10,404 nt of DNA from Bacteroidaceae bacterium (GCA_028709135.1 JAQVXN010000044.1:1-10404); one strand, 5' to 3'; shown: positions 1-6,587, numbered from the stretch's first letter. The notes: generated by a model not told the origin, from the sequence alone. Translations and numbers: made by a program.

Positions 1-535
1 TTCCAAATGTAGCTTCAATCTCATTGCGCTCTCCAAGAGCTCTTTTCTTGTCTTGTGCGTTCTTGTCATTTTCCTCTTTAGAGGGTCTTCCCAATGGATG
101 ATTGAAACATTCTATATGATGTTCTTTGAGATAATTGCGATTTTCCCGTCCCAGATACAGCTTGTCTGCCTGAACCTCGGATGGCAGCATATCGAAGCGC
201 TTTAGGTATAGTTCTATCTGTGCGGTAAGGTCAACTGACTCATTGTAGGCATCCCAGCTAAAGTGGTCAACATAAGTGTAGCCTTTTACAATGCTCGCTC
301 CTATCTTCGTCCCAAACTCCACCTTCGCCTTGGCCTTGCCACAAACGATCGGACGCAGGTGTGGTTGGTATATGCTGATAATTCGATCGGCACAACTTCT
401 GAGACCTTATTGGAAGATCATCTTTTGCTGATCAAACATTTTGAAGACAGCCTGTAGATATTTGTTGTCATGCCGGCTGAAACACTTTAGAAAAGCAAGC
501 AAATTATTTATTCTGGCAAAATTCTTAACTATGTA
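1..535 (-). pseudogene. Broken IS1182/IS5-type DDE transposase, runs off the left edge
   Basis: Reading the minus strand from about 535 down to base 1 gives a transposase-like protein with one in-frame TAA at plus-strand 407-409. Upstream of the stop it reads ...NKYLQAVFKMFDQQKMIFQ. Downstream it continues in the same frame with ADRIISIYQPHLRPIV, GKAKAKVEFGTK, QADKLYLGRENRNYL, NHPLGRPSKEE and ERNEIEATFG. These are the conserved blocks of the C-terminal catalytic half of IS1182/IS5-like transposases. The Asp of ADKLYLG and the Glu of RNEIEATFG are probably the second and third catalytic acidic residues. The N-terminal half is absent: the frame closes near 586, beside the promoter of the next gene. 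Together with the internal stop this makes it a dead remnant. The exact right boundary is uncertain because similarity fades above about 480. A plus-strand frame at 263-457 is its antisense. Confidence 0.8.
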
Positions 536-543
536 GCTGTATT

Positions 544-617
544 TATCGAAATAAATAAATCTATTTTTGTCAAAATATCGAAGTTAAATACTAAATATTT
601 TGGTATTTATCGAAGTT
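544..617 (+). repeat. Three TATCGAA direct repeats at exact 32-bp spacing
   Basis: TATCGAA begins at 544, 576 and 608, so both intervals are 32 bp, close to three helical turns. The second and third copies share TATCGAAGTT; the first reads TATCGAAATA. The first and third are also both preceded by TATT, giving TATTTATCGAA. The third copy lies between the -33 and -7 elements of the promoter of the downstream ATPase gene. Spacing on one helical face and overlap with the promoter suggest operator sites for a repeating regulator. The protein that would bind is unknown. Confidence 0.55.
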
Positions 618-630
618 TTATTATCTTCGC
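599..630 (+). promoter_or_regulatory. Bacteroidetes-type promoter of the DUF4143 ATPase gene
   Basis: TTTG at 599-602 is followed after 19 bp by TATCTTCGC at 622-630. This fits the Bacteroidetes primary-sigma consensus TTTG-N19-21-TAnnTTTG with one mismatch in the -7 box. The start codon is 21 bp further on, leaving a short leader as is usual for the group. One TATCGAAGTT repeat (608-617) sits in the spacer, so a protein bound there would be expected to block transcription. Confidence 0.65.
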
Positions 631-651
631 AGCAATTAAAATTGCAGATAT

Positions 652-1923
652 ATGGATTCAATTAAATTACTAACGGTGTTCGCTGATCAGAAAGAAGAAC
701 TACAGAATAATGATATGACTCAGTTGTGTACGAGATTAGAAGAGAAACAATTGTCTCTGACAAGTAATCTCGCCCAAGTCGTAATTGGTGTCAGAAGAAG
801 TGGGAAGTCAACGCTATGTGAAAAGTTCATTCGCCAAAACAGAATTGAATTTGCATACGTTAATTTTGATGATGACCGTTTGGTAAATTTGGAATCAGAG
901 GATTTTGATCATGTTCTTGATGCTCTATATCAAATATACGGAGATTTCAAGTATCTGTTTTTGGATGAGGTTCAGAATATAACAGGCTGGCAATTATTTG
1001 TCAATAGGATGCTCCGTCAGAAGGTACATCTGTTCGTTACAGGTTCCAATTCTAAATTGTTAAGTAGCGAATTAACCACCTATTTGACAGGGCGGTACAA
1101 CAAAGTAGAACTCTATCCGTTCTCGTTTTCTGAATATAGTATGATGAAAAAGGTAGAACTCAAATCCTTGTCCACAAAATCAAGAGCTTTGAGAAAGAGA
1201 GCACTCAATGAATATTTGTTGGATGGTGGTTTTCCTGAGCTGATGAACGAAAAAAACAAGCGAGGATATATAGAGGCTCTCCTCAATTCTATCATCAAGA
1301 ATGATATAGCCAAAAGATTTAAGGTGAGATATGTGGAGGTGTTGCGTCGATTGACAGAGCACCTCTCTGACAATTTCTGTCAGGAGTTTGTTGCGTCAGA
1401 ACTTGCTAAAACATTTGGAGTTTCCGACCATACCATTGAGAATTATTATTCATATCTGAAGGAAGCATTTCTGTTACAAGGCATCCATAAGTTTTCTTAT
1501 AAGAGCAAAGAACGGATCCGTAGTGAAAAAGTGTATGTCGTAGATGTGGCTTTTGTTTCAGAAAGGGATAGCACTTTCTCTACTGAAAATCTTGGTTGGA
1601 GATTGGAAAACGTTATTTATATAGAACTTCTCCGTCGCTTTCGCCCTCAATATGCAGATGTCTTTTATTATCGTGACCAACAATGTGAAGTTGATTTCTT
1701 AATAGCCAAAGAGGGAAAGGTTAAGCAATTGATACAAGTATCTTATGATATAAGTTCAGAGAAAACGCTAAGACGAGAGATTAGTGGACTTGTAAAAGCT
1801 GCAGAAATGTTCAAATGCGAGAATCTTCTCCTTATAAACTTCGATACCGAGCAAGATGTTGAGAAAAAAAATCATACGATTCACATTGTACCAGCGGCAG
1901 AATGGCTTTCTCAAAACAGATAG
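652..1923 (+). CDS. AAA_14 / DUF4143 family ATPase
   Basis: This 423-residue protein has the standard architecture of a large family of prokaryotic ATPases whose physiological role is mostly undefined. The N-terminal AAA domain has a Walker A loop GVRRSGKS (residues 46-53), a Walker B strand YLFLDEVQN (101-109) and the family's VTGSNSKLL segment (129-137). A winged-helix-like section (about 230-280) precedes the C-terminal DUF4143 domain. There E325, EVDFLI (346-351) and QVSYDI (362-367) resemble a PD-(D/E)XK nuclease-fold core; whether it cuts DNA is not shown here. All motifs are intact and the length is normal. The ATG at 652 fits the upstream promoter. Nothing ties it to the peptide locus downstream: it lies between a dead transposase and a long non-coding gap. 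Such genes are common stand-alone cargo in Bacteroidales accessory DNA. Confidence 0.85.
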   Translation: MDSIKLLTVFADQKEELQNNDMTQLCTRLEEKQLSLTSNLAQVVIGVRRSGKSTLCEKFIRQNRIEFAYVNFDDDRLVNLESEDFDHVLDALYQIYGDFKYLFLDEVQNITGWQLFVNRMLRQKVHLFVTGSNSKLLSSELTTYLTGRYNKVELYPFSFSEYSMMKKVELKSLSTKSRALRKRALNEYLLDGGFPELMNEKNKRGYIEALLNSIIKNDIAKRFKVRYVEVLRRLTEHLSDNFCQEFVASELAKTFGVSDHTIENYYSYLKEAFLLQGIHKFSYKSKERIRSEKVYVVDVAFVSERDSTFSTENLGWRLENVIYIELLRRFRPQYADVFYYRDQQCEVDFLIAKEGKVKQLIQVSYDISSEKTLRREISGLVKAAEMFKCENLLLINFDTEQDVEKKNHTIHIVPAAEWLSQNR

Positions 1924-1993
1924 TATTGGAGCAATAATATGAAGTAATATGCAAACTACGAAGGAATAGCTTTATGAATGAACAAAGAATCTT

Positions 1994-2074
1994 TCCCTGA
2001 CTCTCCAGCCATGAGGTGCTCATCACTCCAGCCCGAAAGGATAGCTTTATTAAATTGTTTATTTTAGTTGCCAT
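1994..2074 (-). pseudogene. Possible 5' remnant of an AbiEi-like antitoxin gene
   Basis: On the minus strand an ATG at 2074 opens a frame starting MATKINNLIKLSF and continuing VMSTSWLESQG. From memory, this resembles the N-terminal winged-helix segment of AbiEi-type antitoxins of Bacteroidetes type IV toxin-antitoxin pairs, which typically begin with a short lysine-rich stretch, then a 'GTV..SWLE.QG' block. After about residue 27 the similarity stops: the frame stays open to 1832 but becomes unlike the family and runs antisense into the ATPase gene. No toxin gene is present. A Bacteroidetes -7 box (TATATTTGC on the minus strand, plus 2093-2101) lies about 18 bp upstream, as expected for a once-real gene. 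The family match is recalled, not searched, and covers under 30 residues. Confidence 0.35.
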
Positions 2075-2083
2075 ATTGTAATA

Positions 2084-2103
2084 ATTATATTTGCAAATAT
2101 AAT
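2084..2103. promoter_or_regulatory. 20-bp perfect palindrome with divergent -7 boxes
   Basis: ATTATATTTGCAAATATAAT is a perfect 20-bp palindrome. It contains TATATTTGC on both strands (plus 2086-2094; minus strand of 2093-2101), an exact match to the Bacteroidetes -7 box TAnnTTTG. On the minus side a TTTA lies 20 bp upstream (plus 2122-2125), a one-mismatch -33. It sits 10 bp before the ATG of the possible antitoxin remnant, where an autoregulating antitoxin would bind. Confidence 0.45.
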
Positions 2104-2561
2104 AATAAAATAAACAGCATCTAAATTATAATGAGTTTTTCTGTATTTATCAAGTCAAAATATCTGTATTACTTTATTTTATATGAGTATTTGCAATACT
2201 TTTATATACATTTCTGTTGAAATGATGAATGATTCTCTACTCAAGGTACTTTGTTAATGTAGGCATCGGATAAATATAGTATTGTAAAATACACGCTTCG
2301 TCCCTTAAGAGGTTGGTATTTTATTTTGTAATAAAAAACACTCCTGAATGGATAACTGATTATATTTTCCTGTGGCAAAGAGTTGCTGTTGTCACCGCGT
2401 AAACGATAGATTTTGAAACTCTAAGATTAAAAGTTGATTATTCTGTTTCATTTTTGCAGGGTCTCAACCTTCTTTTTTGATGAGTTTCAAAAATAATTCA
2501 TCAATAAGGTGGTAAGTTTAGATTAAAATGTTTAAACTTGCAAATAGTTAACAAGAATACG

Positions 2562-2597
2562 ATGAAAAGTGAAAGGCTGTTTGATAAAATCTATTAA
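2562..2597 (+). other. Possible 11-codon upstream ORF before the LuxR-type regulator
   Basis: An ATG at 2562 opens MKSERLFDKIY and stops with TAA at 2595-2597, four bases before the ATG chosen for the regulator and in another frame. The arrangement would allow termination-reinitiation coupling. It could equally be chance, as no expression signal specific to it is visible. Confidence 0.25.
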
Positions 2598-2601
2598 AAG
2601 C

Positions 2602-3345
2602 ATGAAAACGAAGCTATTTCCATTTAAACTTAAAGAAGCAGAGATAGACCCTGCTGCTTACGCTGCGATGTTGAATAAATGGAGAGATTTTAGTTATTTC
2701 CAACCGTTTTTAGGGAATACTTGTTTTGTTCTAGATTATTTGAAGCATGAAGTCGTTTTCTTCGCTGATGGCAATCGTTCTTTTATGACTGATCCCAAAG
2801 AGGCTGAAATCTGTTTAAGCAAATATTCGCTGCCTCAAAATGAGCGGGAAATGGCCCTTTGTCATTCTCGTCTCGCAGGAGTGCAGTGGCTTCGAGAAAA
2901 TGGCTGCAAGGATTACAATCAATTTTGTTTCTTCCATTTTACCAACATTCGAAAAGAGGGTTATCAGAATGATTCCTTTATCGTGATTAAAGGCCAGATT
3001 TTGTTGGCGACCTCTCGCGGTGTACCATATTTGTCTTTGTTTACGGTGTTTCAAAGCCATGATCGGCAGTCGCATCGTGACAGCTTAATGGATATGGAAA
3101 AGAAGAAATTATATTGCAATGTTAAGGATAATGAATGGACTCCATTTGAGGTCAAAAATATTTCTTTGGAAGAAAAGCAAATATTGAATCTTTTGGCTGA
3201 GGGATGCTCCATGCAGGAAGTTGCACATTTGTTGGGGATAAACTATCATTCGTTAAGATCAAAAATTCAGAGGTTGGAACGTTATTTTGAAGAAAATAAT
3301 GTGAGGAGTTTACTGTCTTTGATGAAGATTCTCAGATTGATGTAG
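2602..3345 (+). CDS. LuxR/GerE-type helix-turn-helix transcriptional regulator
   Basis: This 247-residue protein ends in a LuxR/GerE-type DNA-binding domain at about residues 187-244. It runs ISLEEKQILNLLAEGCSM, then QEVAHLLGINYHSLRSKIQR and a final helix NNVRSLLSLMKILRL. The first 180 residues form an uncharacterised sensor-like region, possibly PAS-like, including FQPFLGNTCFVLDYLKHEV and a hydrophobic FIVIKGQILLATS stretch. There is no signal peptide or receiver domain. I chose the ATG at 2602. A GTG at 2569 would add 11 residues, but GTG starts are uncommon in this group. It precedes the peptide-modification genes in the same direction, separated by a 450-bp control region with an 18-bp palindrome. 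Its likely role is control of that operon; the signal it senses cannot be read from the sequence. Confidence 0.8.
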   Translation: MKTKLFPFKLKEAEIDPAAYAAMLNKWRDFSYFQPFLGNTCFVLDYLKHEVVFFADGNRSFMTDPKEAEICLSKYSLPQNEREMALCHSRLAGVQWLRENGCKDYNQFCFFHFTNIRKEGYQNDSFIVIKGQILLATSRGVPYLSLFTVFQSHDRQSHRDSLMDMEKKKLYCNVKDNEWTPFEVKNISLEEKQILNLLAEGCSMQEVAHLLGINYHSLRSKIQRLERYFEENNVRSLLSLMKILRLM

Positions 3346-3712
3346 GAATTCTCTTTCACGAAGCTTTAAACAATAAGCTGTTCGAGAAACCGTTCCTAAA
3401 TGACGACTTGCTTTTAATGGTATAATAGAATCTTTGTGTGTTTCGAATAATCAGGAAACAGTGTTGGACGTCAACTTTCTCTTTTTTTTCAGGGATTTGC
3501 AATGCGTGGTGTGAACCGCAAAAGTTGGGTAAAAACAATTTCAGAAAAAAAAGAGCTGTTCCATTGGAGAAAAACTGAAAGGTATTAAGTTCCGGACTTT
3601 GGGAAATGATGTTTATAAAAGTAGACAGAATGGATAGGATAAACGCTGCTTTTATTGTAATCGATAGTTTTACTTGTTTTGCAACATAAAATTAACAAAG
3701 TTTGACTTGAAA

Positions 3713-3730
3713 TGCATACAAATGTATGCA
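3713..3730. promoter_or_regulatory. 18-bp palindrome, candidate operator of the RiPP operon
   Basis: TGCATACA-AA-TGTATGCA has two perfect 8-bp arms around two central bases. It ends 42 bp before the -7 box of the downstream operon, a position suited to an activator. LuxR-type dimers typically bind palindromes of about 18-20 bp, and a LuxR-type gene lies just upstream, so it is the natural candidate binder. That pairing is inference. Confidence 0.5.
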
Positions 3731-3772
3731 AAATTGTTTGTTTTTGTGATGCAACGTAGACGGATTTATTTA

Positions 3773-3781
3773 TATTTTTGC
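3773..3781 (+). promoter_or_regulatory. -7 box (TATTTTTGC) of the RiPP operon
   Basis: TATTTTTGC matches the Bacteroidetes -7 consensus TAnnTTTG exactly and is 20 bp before the ATG at 3802. The nearest TTTG upstream (3743-3746) is 26 bp away, too far for the usual 19-21 bp. A weak -33 fits a promoter that needs an activator, such as one bound at 3713-3730. The box overlaps a TTG codon at 3778 that is in frame with the gene, which argues against starting translation there. Confidence 0.5.
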
Positions 3782-3801
3782 AAAAACTAATTAAGACACT
3801 A

Positions 3802-3880
3802 ATGAAAAACATTCAGGATACAATTACCATCATGCTTCCCGCCTATAATTCCGAGAAGACCATTGCAGCATGCATAGACA
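3802..3880 (+). pseudogene. First 26 codons of a family-2 glycosyltransferase, cut by IS982
   Basis: ATG at 3802 opens a protein whose TIMLPAYNSEKTI segment is the first beta-strand and nucleotide-sugar-binding loop of GT-A fold family-2 glycosyltransferases (usually 'SIIIPAYNAEKTI'). After codon 26 the sequence becomes the left end of an IS982-family element. No remainder of this gene is found after the element, where a different glycosyltransferase starts within 30 bp. The fragment cannot be active. It shows that the locus once had two glycosyltransferases in tandem. The reading frame continues without a stop into the transposase, so this start could still produce a 356-residue hybrid protein. 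Confidence 0.75.
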
Positions 3881-4886
3881 ACCAATTGACAGGATTAGAG
3901 GTTGATAAATTGGTGTATAAAAAGTTGCGCATATCGATGATTTTAAATAATTTAAAAGCGAATAATCTTCTAAATTGGAATTATCATATGCACGACTTAT
4001 ATGCAATATTTGTAAAAATTCTTGAGATATGCAAGGATTTCTTCAATGAGAAGGGAAATATCTCTCGAGTGGGTTTAGTACGCAAATTTTCAGTCATAGA
4101 AGTAATGGCCCTGAGTTTTACTGCTGAAATACTGAGCATTGATAGAGAGAACTTTCTGTTATATAAATTGGAATACTTCTGGTCTAAGATATCTAATCTT
4201 ATATCTTGTCGACAGTTTAATGATAGTAATAAGTATGTTTCAACGTCTGCTGTGTCTATACGAAAACAAGTAGCTATGAGAATAGGGGGTAAAGAGAATT
4301 ATTTTTGCATTGATTTCAAACCTGTTGAAGTATGTCGTTGGGTAGGGAGTAAACGTTGTAAGATGGGAACTGATTCCAAAACATTGCTTGACTTTGGGTA
4401 TTGTGCTTCACAAGGGAAATATTATTACGGATATAAATTACATACTCTGTGGGGTTTAAGCGGAACTGTTTATCCATACTATCTGACAAAAGCCAGTGCC
4501 CACAACATTCATTATTTGCAGGATGTAAAATACGAATATCAGGATTGCAGTATTTTCGGGGACCGAGTGTATATCAGCAAGGAGGAACAGCTTGATCTTT
4601 TTAAAACTGCTAGCATTAGATTGGAAGTTTCATATAGAATCAACAAAAAGGATTGGAAACCACAGTTTATATCATTTGTCAAGGCAAGGAAAAGAATAGA
4701 AACCGGTTTTTCACAACTTGCAGATCAATTTATGATGATTCGAAATTATGTTAAACAGACGGATGGCTTATTTGCCAGAGTAATCCGCAAAATTACTGGA
4801 TTTACCTTCTTGCAATACATCAATTTTATTCATAACAGATCTATCGGAAGAATTAAATTCGCCCTGATTTAGTTCTGCTAATGTGT
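3881..4886 (+). mobile_element. IS982-family insertion sequence, about 1.0 kb
   Basis: The ends were placed by matching imperfect terminal inverted repeats around the transposase gene. The left end is ACCAATTGACAGGATTAGA (from 3881). The right end, read inward on the minus strand from 4886, is ACACATTAGCAGAACTAAA. Thirteen of the first 21 positions agree. The resulting length, about 1006 bp, suits the family. The transposase stop codon lies 14 bp inside the right end, as is common in compact IS elements. I see no direct target duplication: GCATAGACA on the left is unlike TACTAATAT on the right. The boundaries could be off by a few bases, or one flank may have been deleted after insertion. Confidence 0.7.
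3988..4872 (+). CDS. IS982-family DDE transposase
   Basis: From the ATG at 3988 this is 294 residues, the normal size for IS982 transposases. The Bacteroidetes form is easily recognised from blocks such as YAIFVKILEICKDF, KRCKMG, FGYCASQGKYYYGYKLH, LTKASAHNIHYL, KARKRIETGFSQL and IGRIKFALI. The catalytic triad looks complete: D109 in CIDFKPVEVC, D192 in IFGDRVYIS and E238 in RKRIET. A few usually conserved residues differ (FGDRVYIS where GDRGYIS is usual), so activity may be reduced. The frame is open upstream through the left end and into the interrupted glycosyltransferase, so the host gene's ATG at 3802 could also serve as a start and add 62 residues. I chose 3988 because family similarity begins there (MHDLYAIFVKILE). 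Confidence 0.9.
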   Translation: MHDLYAIFVKILEICKDFFNEKGNISRVGLVRKFSVIEVMALSFTAEILSIDRENFLLYKLEYFWSKISNLISCRQFNDSNKYVSTSAVSIRKQVAMRIGGKENYFCIDFKPVEVCRWVGSKRCKMGTDSKTLLDFGYCASQGKYYYGYKLHTLWGLSGTVYPYYLTKASAHNIHYLQDVKYEYQDCSIFGDRVYISKEEQLDLFKTASIRLEVSYRINKKDWKPQFISFVKARKRIETGFSQLADQFMMIRNYVKQTDGLFARVIRKITGFTFLQYINFIHNRSIGRIKFALI

Positions 4887-4900
4887 TACTAATATTTTTA
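4868..4900 (+). promoter_or_regulatory. Weak candidate outward promoter at the IS982 right end
   Basis: TTTA at 4868-4871, inside the element, is followed after 21 bp by TATTTTTA at 4893-4900 just outside it. Each differs by one base from TTTG and TAnnTTTG. Such hybrid promoters can form when an IS supplies the -33 box. The leader to the ATG at 4914 would be very short (roughly 7 nt), which counts against it. Confidence 0.2.
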
Positions 4901-4913
4901 TAAAAAATAAACC

Positions 4914-6575
4914 ATGCATTATATACCACGATTAACAGTTCTTATTCCGTTCCTTAATGAACGAGAAGAAGTTGTGATAACTGTTAAGGAGATTCGCCGG
5001 ACTGAGGGTAATAAGGTCCATATTATTACTTTAAATGATCATTCTGATGGAGATTTTGATTATGAGGATAAATTAAAACCTTATGATGTATTCTACATGT
5101 GTAATAAGAAAACTCTTGGTAGTGCACAATCGAGGGATATATGTGTAGAGTCATGCAAGACTCCGTATTTCCTTTTTCTGGATGCTCATATGCGTTTTTA
5201 TGAAAACGGTTGGGCTGAACGTTTAATAAAACTATTAGATGAGAACGACCGTCAATTACTTTGTAGTCAGACTAGAGTGTTGTCTAAAGATGAAAAAGGT
5301 GTTATACATGAGGCAAAAAATAGAGGAAAAACATATGGCGCTTATATGCCGCTGATGTTTGGGGAATATTTGCCTGACATCAGATGGAGTAATGTAGAAT
5401 TATATCCAGAATCCACAGAAGAACCCATTCCATTTGTGCTCGGTGCAGCTTATGCTGGAAGTAAACGGTATTGGCAATATTTGCGTGGTATGGCAGGATT
5501 AAGACGATATGGTTGCGAAGAGCATTATATTAGCCTCAAAGTGTGGCAAGAGGGTGGTCAATGCATTTTACTAAAAGACTTTATTGTTGGCCATATCTAT
5601 CGAAAAAAATCACCCTACAAGCAGTATTCAGAAACGATTGTATTTAATTATTTGTGGATATCAAGGCTGCTTTTTCCACAATCTTTATGGTGCAAATCAT
5701 TTGCTACCGCATTAAAGCGTAATAAAGTATGTTATAAAAAAGCCATGACTTTTTTTGAACAATCTGCCGACGAATACAAGGATTTGCAATGTTATTATAC
5801 AAAAATTTTTACTAAAAAGTTCTCCGATGTATTGGGAGCTCACCGTGCAGTCAAAAATAAAATTGTAAGTAAATTAATAGAAAATCGTTGTAAGAACTTA
5901 CCGCAAATTGCTGAGAAGTTATCAAAAAATCCTTCGTCTCATTTTGGGCTATTTGACGGAAAGATGGGACAAATTTTATGGCTTGAACATTATAGCTATT
6001 ACTCTAGTGAAGAATGTTGGGATAGCATAACGTCTAGCTTATGGGAAGACGTTTGTCAAGCTGTAACAACGCGGCAGCTTTCTTGGTGTTTCTCAAAAGG
6101 AATAGCTGGTATTGGATGGGCTGTGTATTATTTGTACGAACAACATTTTATTAATGTATTGCCAGATAGAGTTCTGGAAGATATTGACGAACAACTACAG
6201 CTTTGTAGTATTGAGCGAATGACAGATATGAGCATTGCAGAAGGTTTTGGCGGGCTATTGGTTTATTGCTGTATGCGTATAAAGTATGCTAAAATACAAA
6301 ATAAGACACTTAAGTGGCAACCATCTTTTTCTTTAGCGTTGCACAATAAAGTTAAGGAAGCCCTAGATTTCTATACTGATTTACGATTGCTCACTTATGC
6401 GTTACAGTTTGAAGAATTGGAACAAGGTCATGTTGACGCTGACGATGTAACAATTTCTATGGCCGATGTTTGCGATTTGAAAGAGAATTATCCTAAAAAT
6501 GTACAGTATTGGACTTTTGAATTAGGTGATGCTACTCTATCCGCCACTTTGTTAGCAATGCTAAATACGAAATAA
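4914..6575 (+). CDS. GalNAc-T-like glycosyltransferase fused to a truncated LanC-like domain
   Basis: This 553-residue protein has two parts. Residues 1-260 form a GT-A fold family-2 glycosyltransferase: LTVLIPFLNE (7-16), FLFLDAHMRFYENGW (86-100) with the metal-binding DxH at 90-92, CEEHYISLKVWQEGGQ (201-216) and VGHIYRK (225-231). The last three blocks parallel LDSHCEV, WGGENLELSFRIWQCGG and VGHVFRK of polypeptide N-acetylgalactosaminyltransferases, which glycosylate Ser/Thr in peptides. Residues about 340-553 resemble the first half of Bacteroidetes LanC-like proteins: FGLFDGKMGQILWLEHY (344-360), SKGIAGIGWAVYYLYEQHFI (394-413) and AEGFGGLLVY (442-451). The second half of LanC, which holds the Cys/Cys/His zinc ligands, is missing, so cyclase activity is unlikely and a peptide-binding role is more plausible. 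It ends 12 bp before the radical SAM gene, clearly co-transcribed. The donor sugar and the acceptor are inferred, not seen. Confidence 0.8.
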   Translation: MHYIPRLTVLIPFLNEREEVVITVKEIRRTEGNKVHIITLNDHSDGDFDYEDKLKPYDVFYMCNKKTLGSAQSRDICVESCKTPYFLFLDAHMRFYENGWAERLIKLLDENDRQLLCSQTRVLSKDEKGVIHEAKNRGKTYGAYMPLMFGEYLPDIRWSNVELYPESTEEPIPFVLGAAYAGSKRYWQYLRGMAGLRRYGCEEHYISLKVWQEGGQCILLKDFIVGHIYRKKSPYKQYSETIVFNYLWISRLLFPQSLWCKSFATALKRNKVCYKKAMTFFEQSADEYKDLQCYYTKIFTKKFSDVLGAHRAVKNKIVSKLIENRCKNLPQIAEKLSKNPSSHFGLFDGKMGQILWLEHYSYYSSEECWDSITSSLWEDVCQAVTTRQLSWCFSKGIAGIGWAVYYLYEQHFINVLPDRVLEDIDEQLQLCSIERMTDMSIAEGFGGLLVYCCMRIKYAKIQNKTLKWQPSFSLALHNKVKEALDFYTDLRLLTYALQFEELEQGHVDADDVTISMADVCDLKENYPKNVQYWTFELGDATLSATLLAMLNTK

Positions 6576-6587
6576 TTAAAACAAATT

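Larger units (their letters stand above)
1924..2568. other. 645-bp stretch without an intact gene
   Basis: I find no intact gene here. The first 150 bp carry a possible antitoxin remnant on the minus strand and a pair of 17-bp near-identical direct repeats (1959-1975 and 2034-2050, 15 of 17 bases equal, 75 bp apart). A 20-bp palindrome lies at 2084-2103 and a smaller inverted repeat, AGTATT-TGC-AATACT, at 2186-2200. From about 2200 to 2560 the sequence is AT-rich with frequent stops in all frames and no recognisable protein fragment. A weak -7-like box CATTTTTGC at 2449-2457 could belong to the regulator gene downstream, but no -33 box at the expected distance supports it. Confidence 0.6.
3346..3801. 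other. 456-bp control region before the RiPP operon
   Basis: No credible gene lies here. Downstream of the regulator's stop I see no clear stem-plus-T-run terminator; T- and A-rich runs near 3481-3488 and 3544-3551 lack a convincing stem. The half nearest the operon holds a TTTG-rich tract, an 18-bp palindrome (3713-3730) and a -7 box (3773-3781). The rest (3346-3700) contains nothing I recognise; short minus-strand frames here have no family resemblance. Confidence 0.6.

Noticed and set aside
263..457. Plus-strand 64-codon frame
   Set aside because: It is antisense to the transposase remnant, whose conserved blocks read clearly on the minus strand.
1113..1373. Minus-strand frames inside the ATPase gene (also 1180-1362)
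   Set aside because: They mirror an intact gene with clear Walker motifs and have no recognisable features of their own.
2569..2601. GTG start for the LuxR-type regulator
   Set aside because: GTG starts are uncommon in this group and the added residues look like non-coding sequence; still possible.
2815..3075. Minus-strand 86-codon frame inside the regulator gene
   Set aside because: Antisense to a coherent helix-turn-helix protein; no leader signals or family resemblance.
3778..3801. TTG start upstream of the interrupted glycosyltransferase
   Set aside because: The codon lies inside the -7 box TATTTTTGC, so it would precede the transcription start; the ATG at 3802 is well placed.
3356..3812. 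Minus-strand frames of 60 and 75 codons in the control region
   Set aside because: AT-rich low-complexity translations with no family resemblance; they cross the palindrome and the -7 box.
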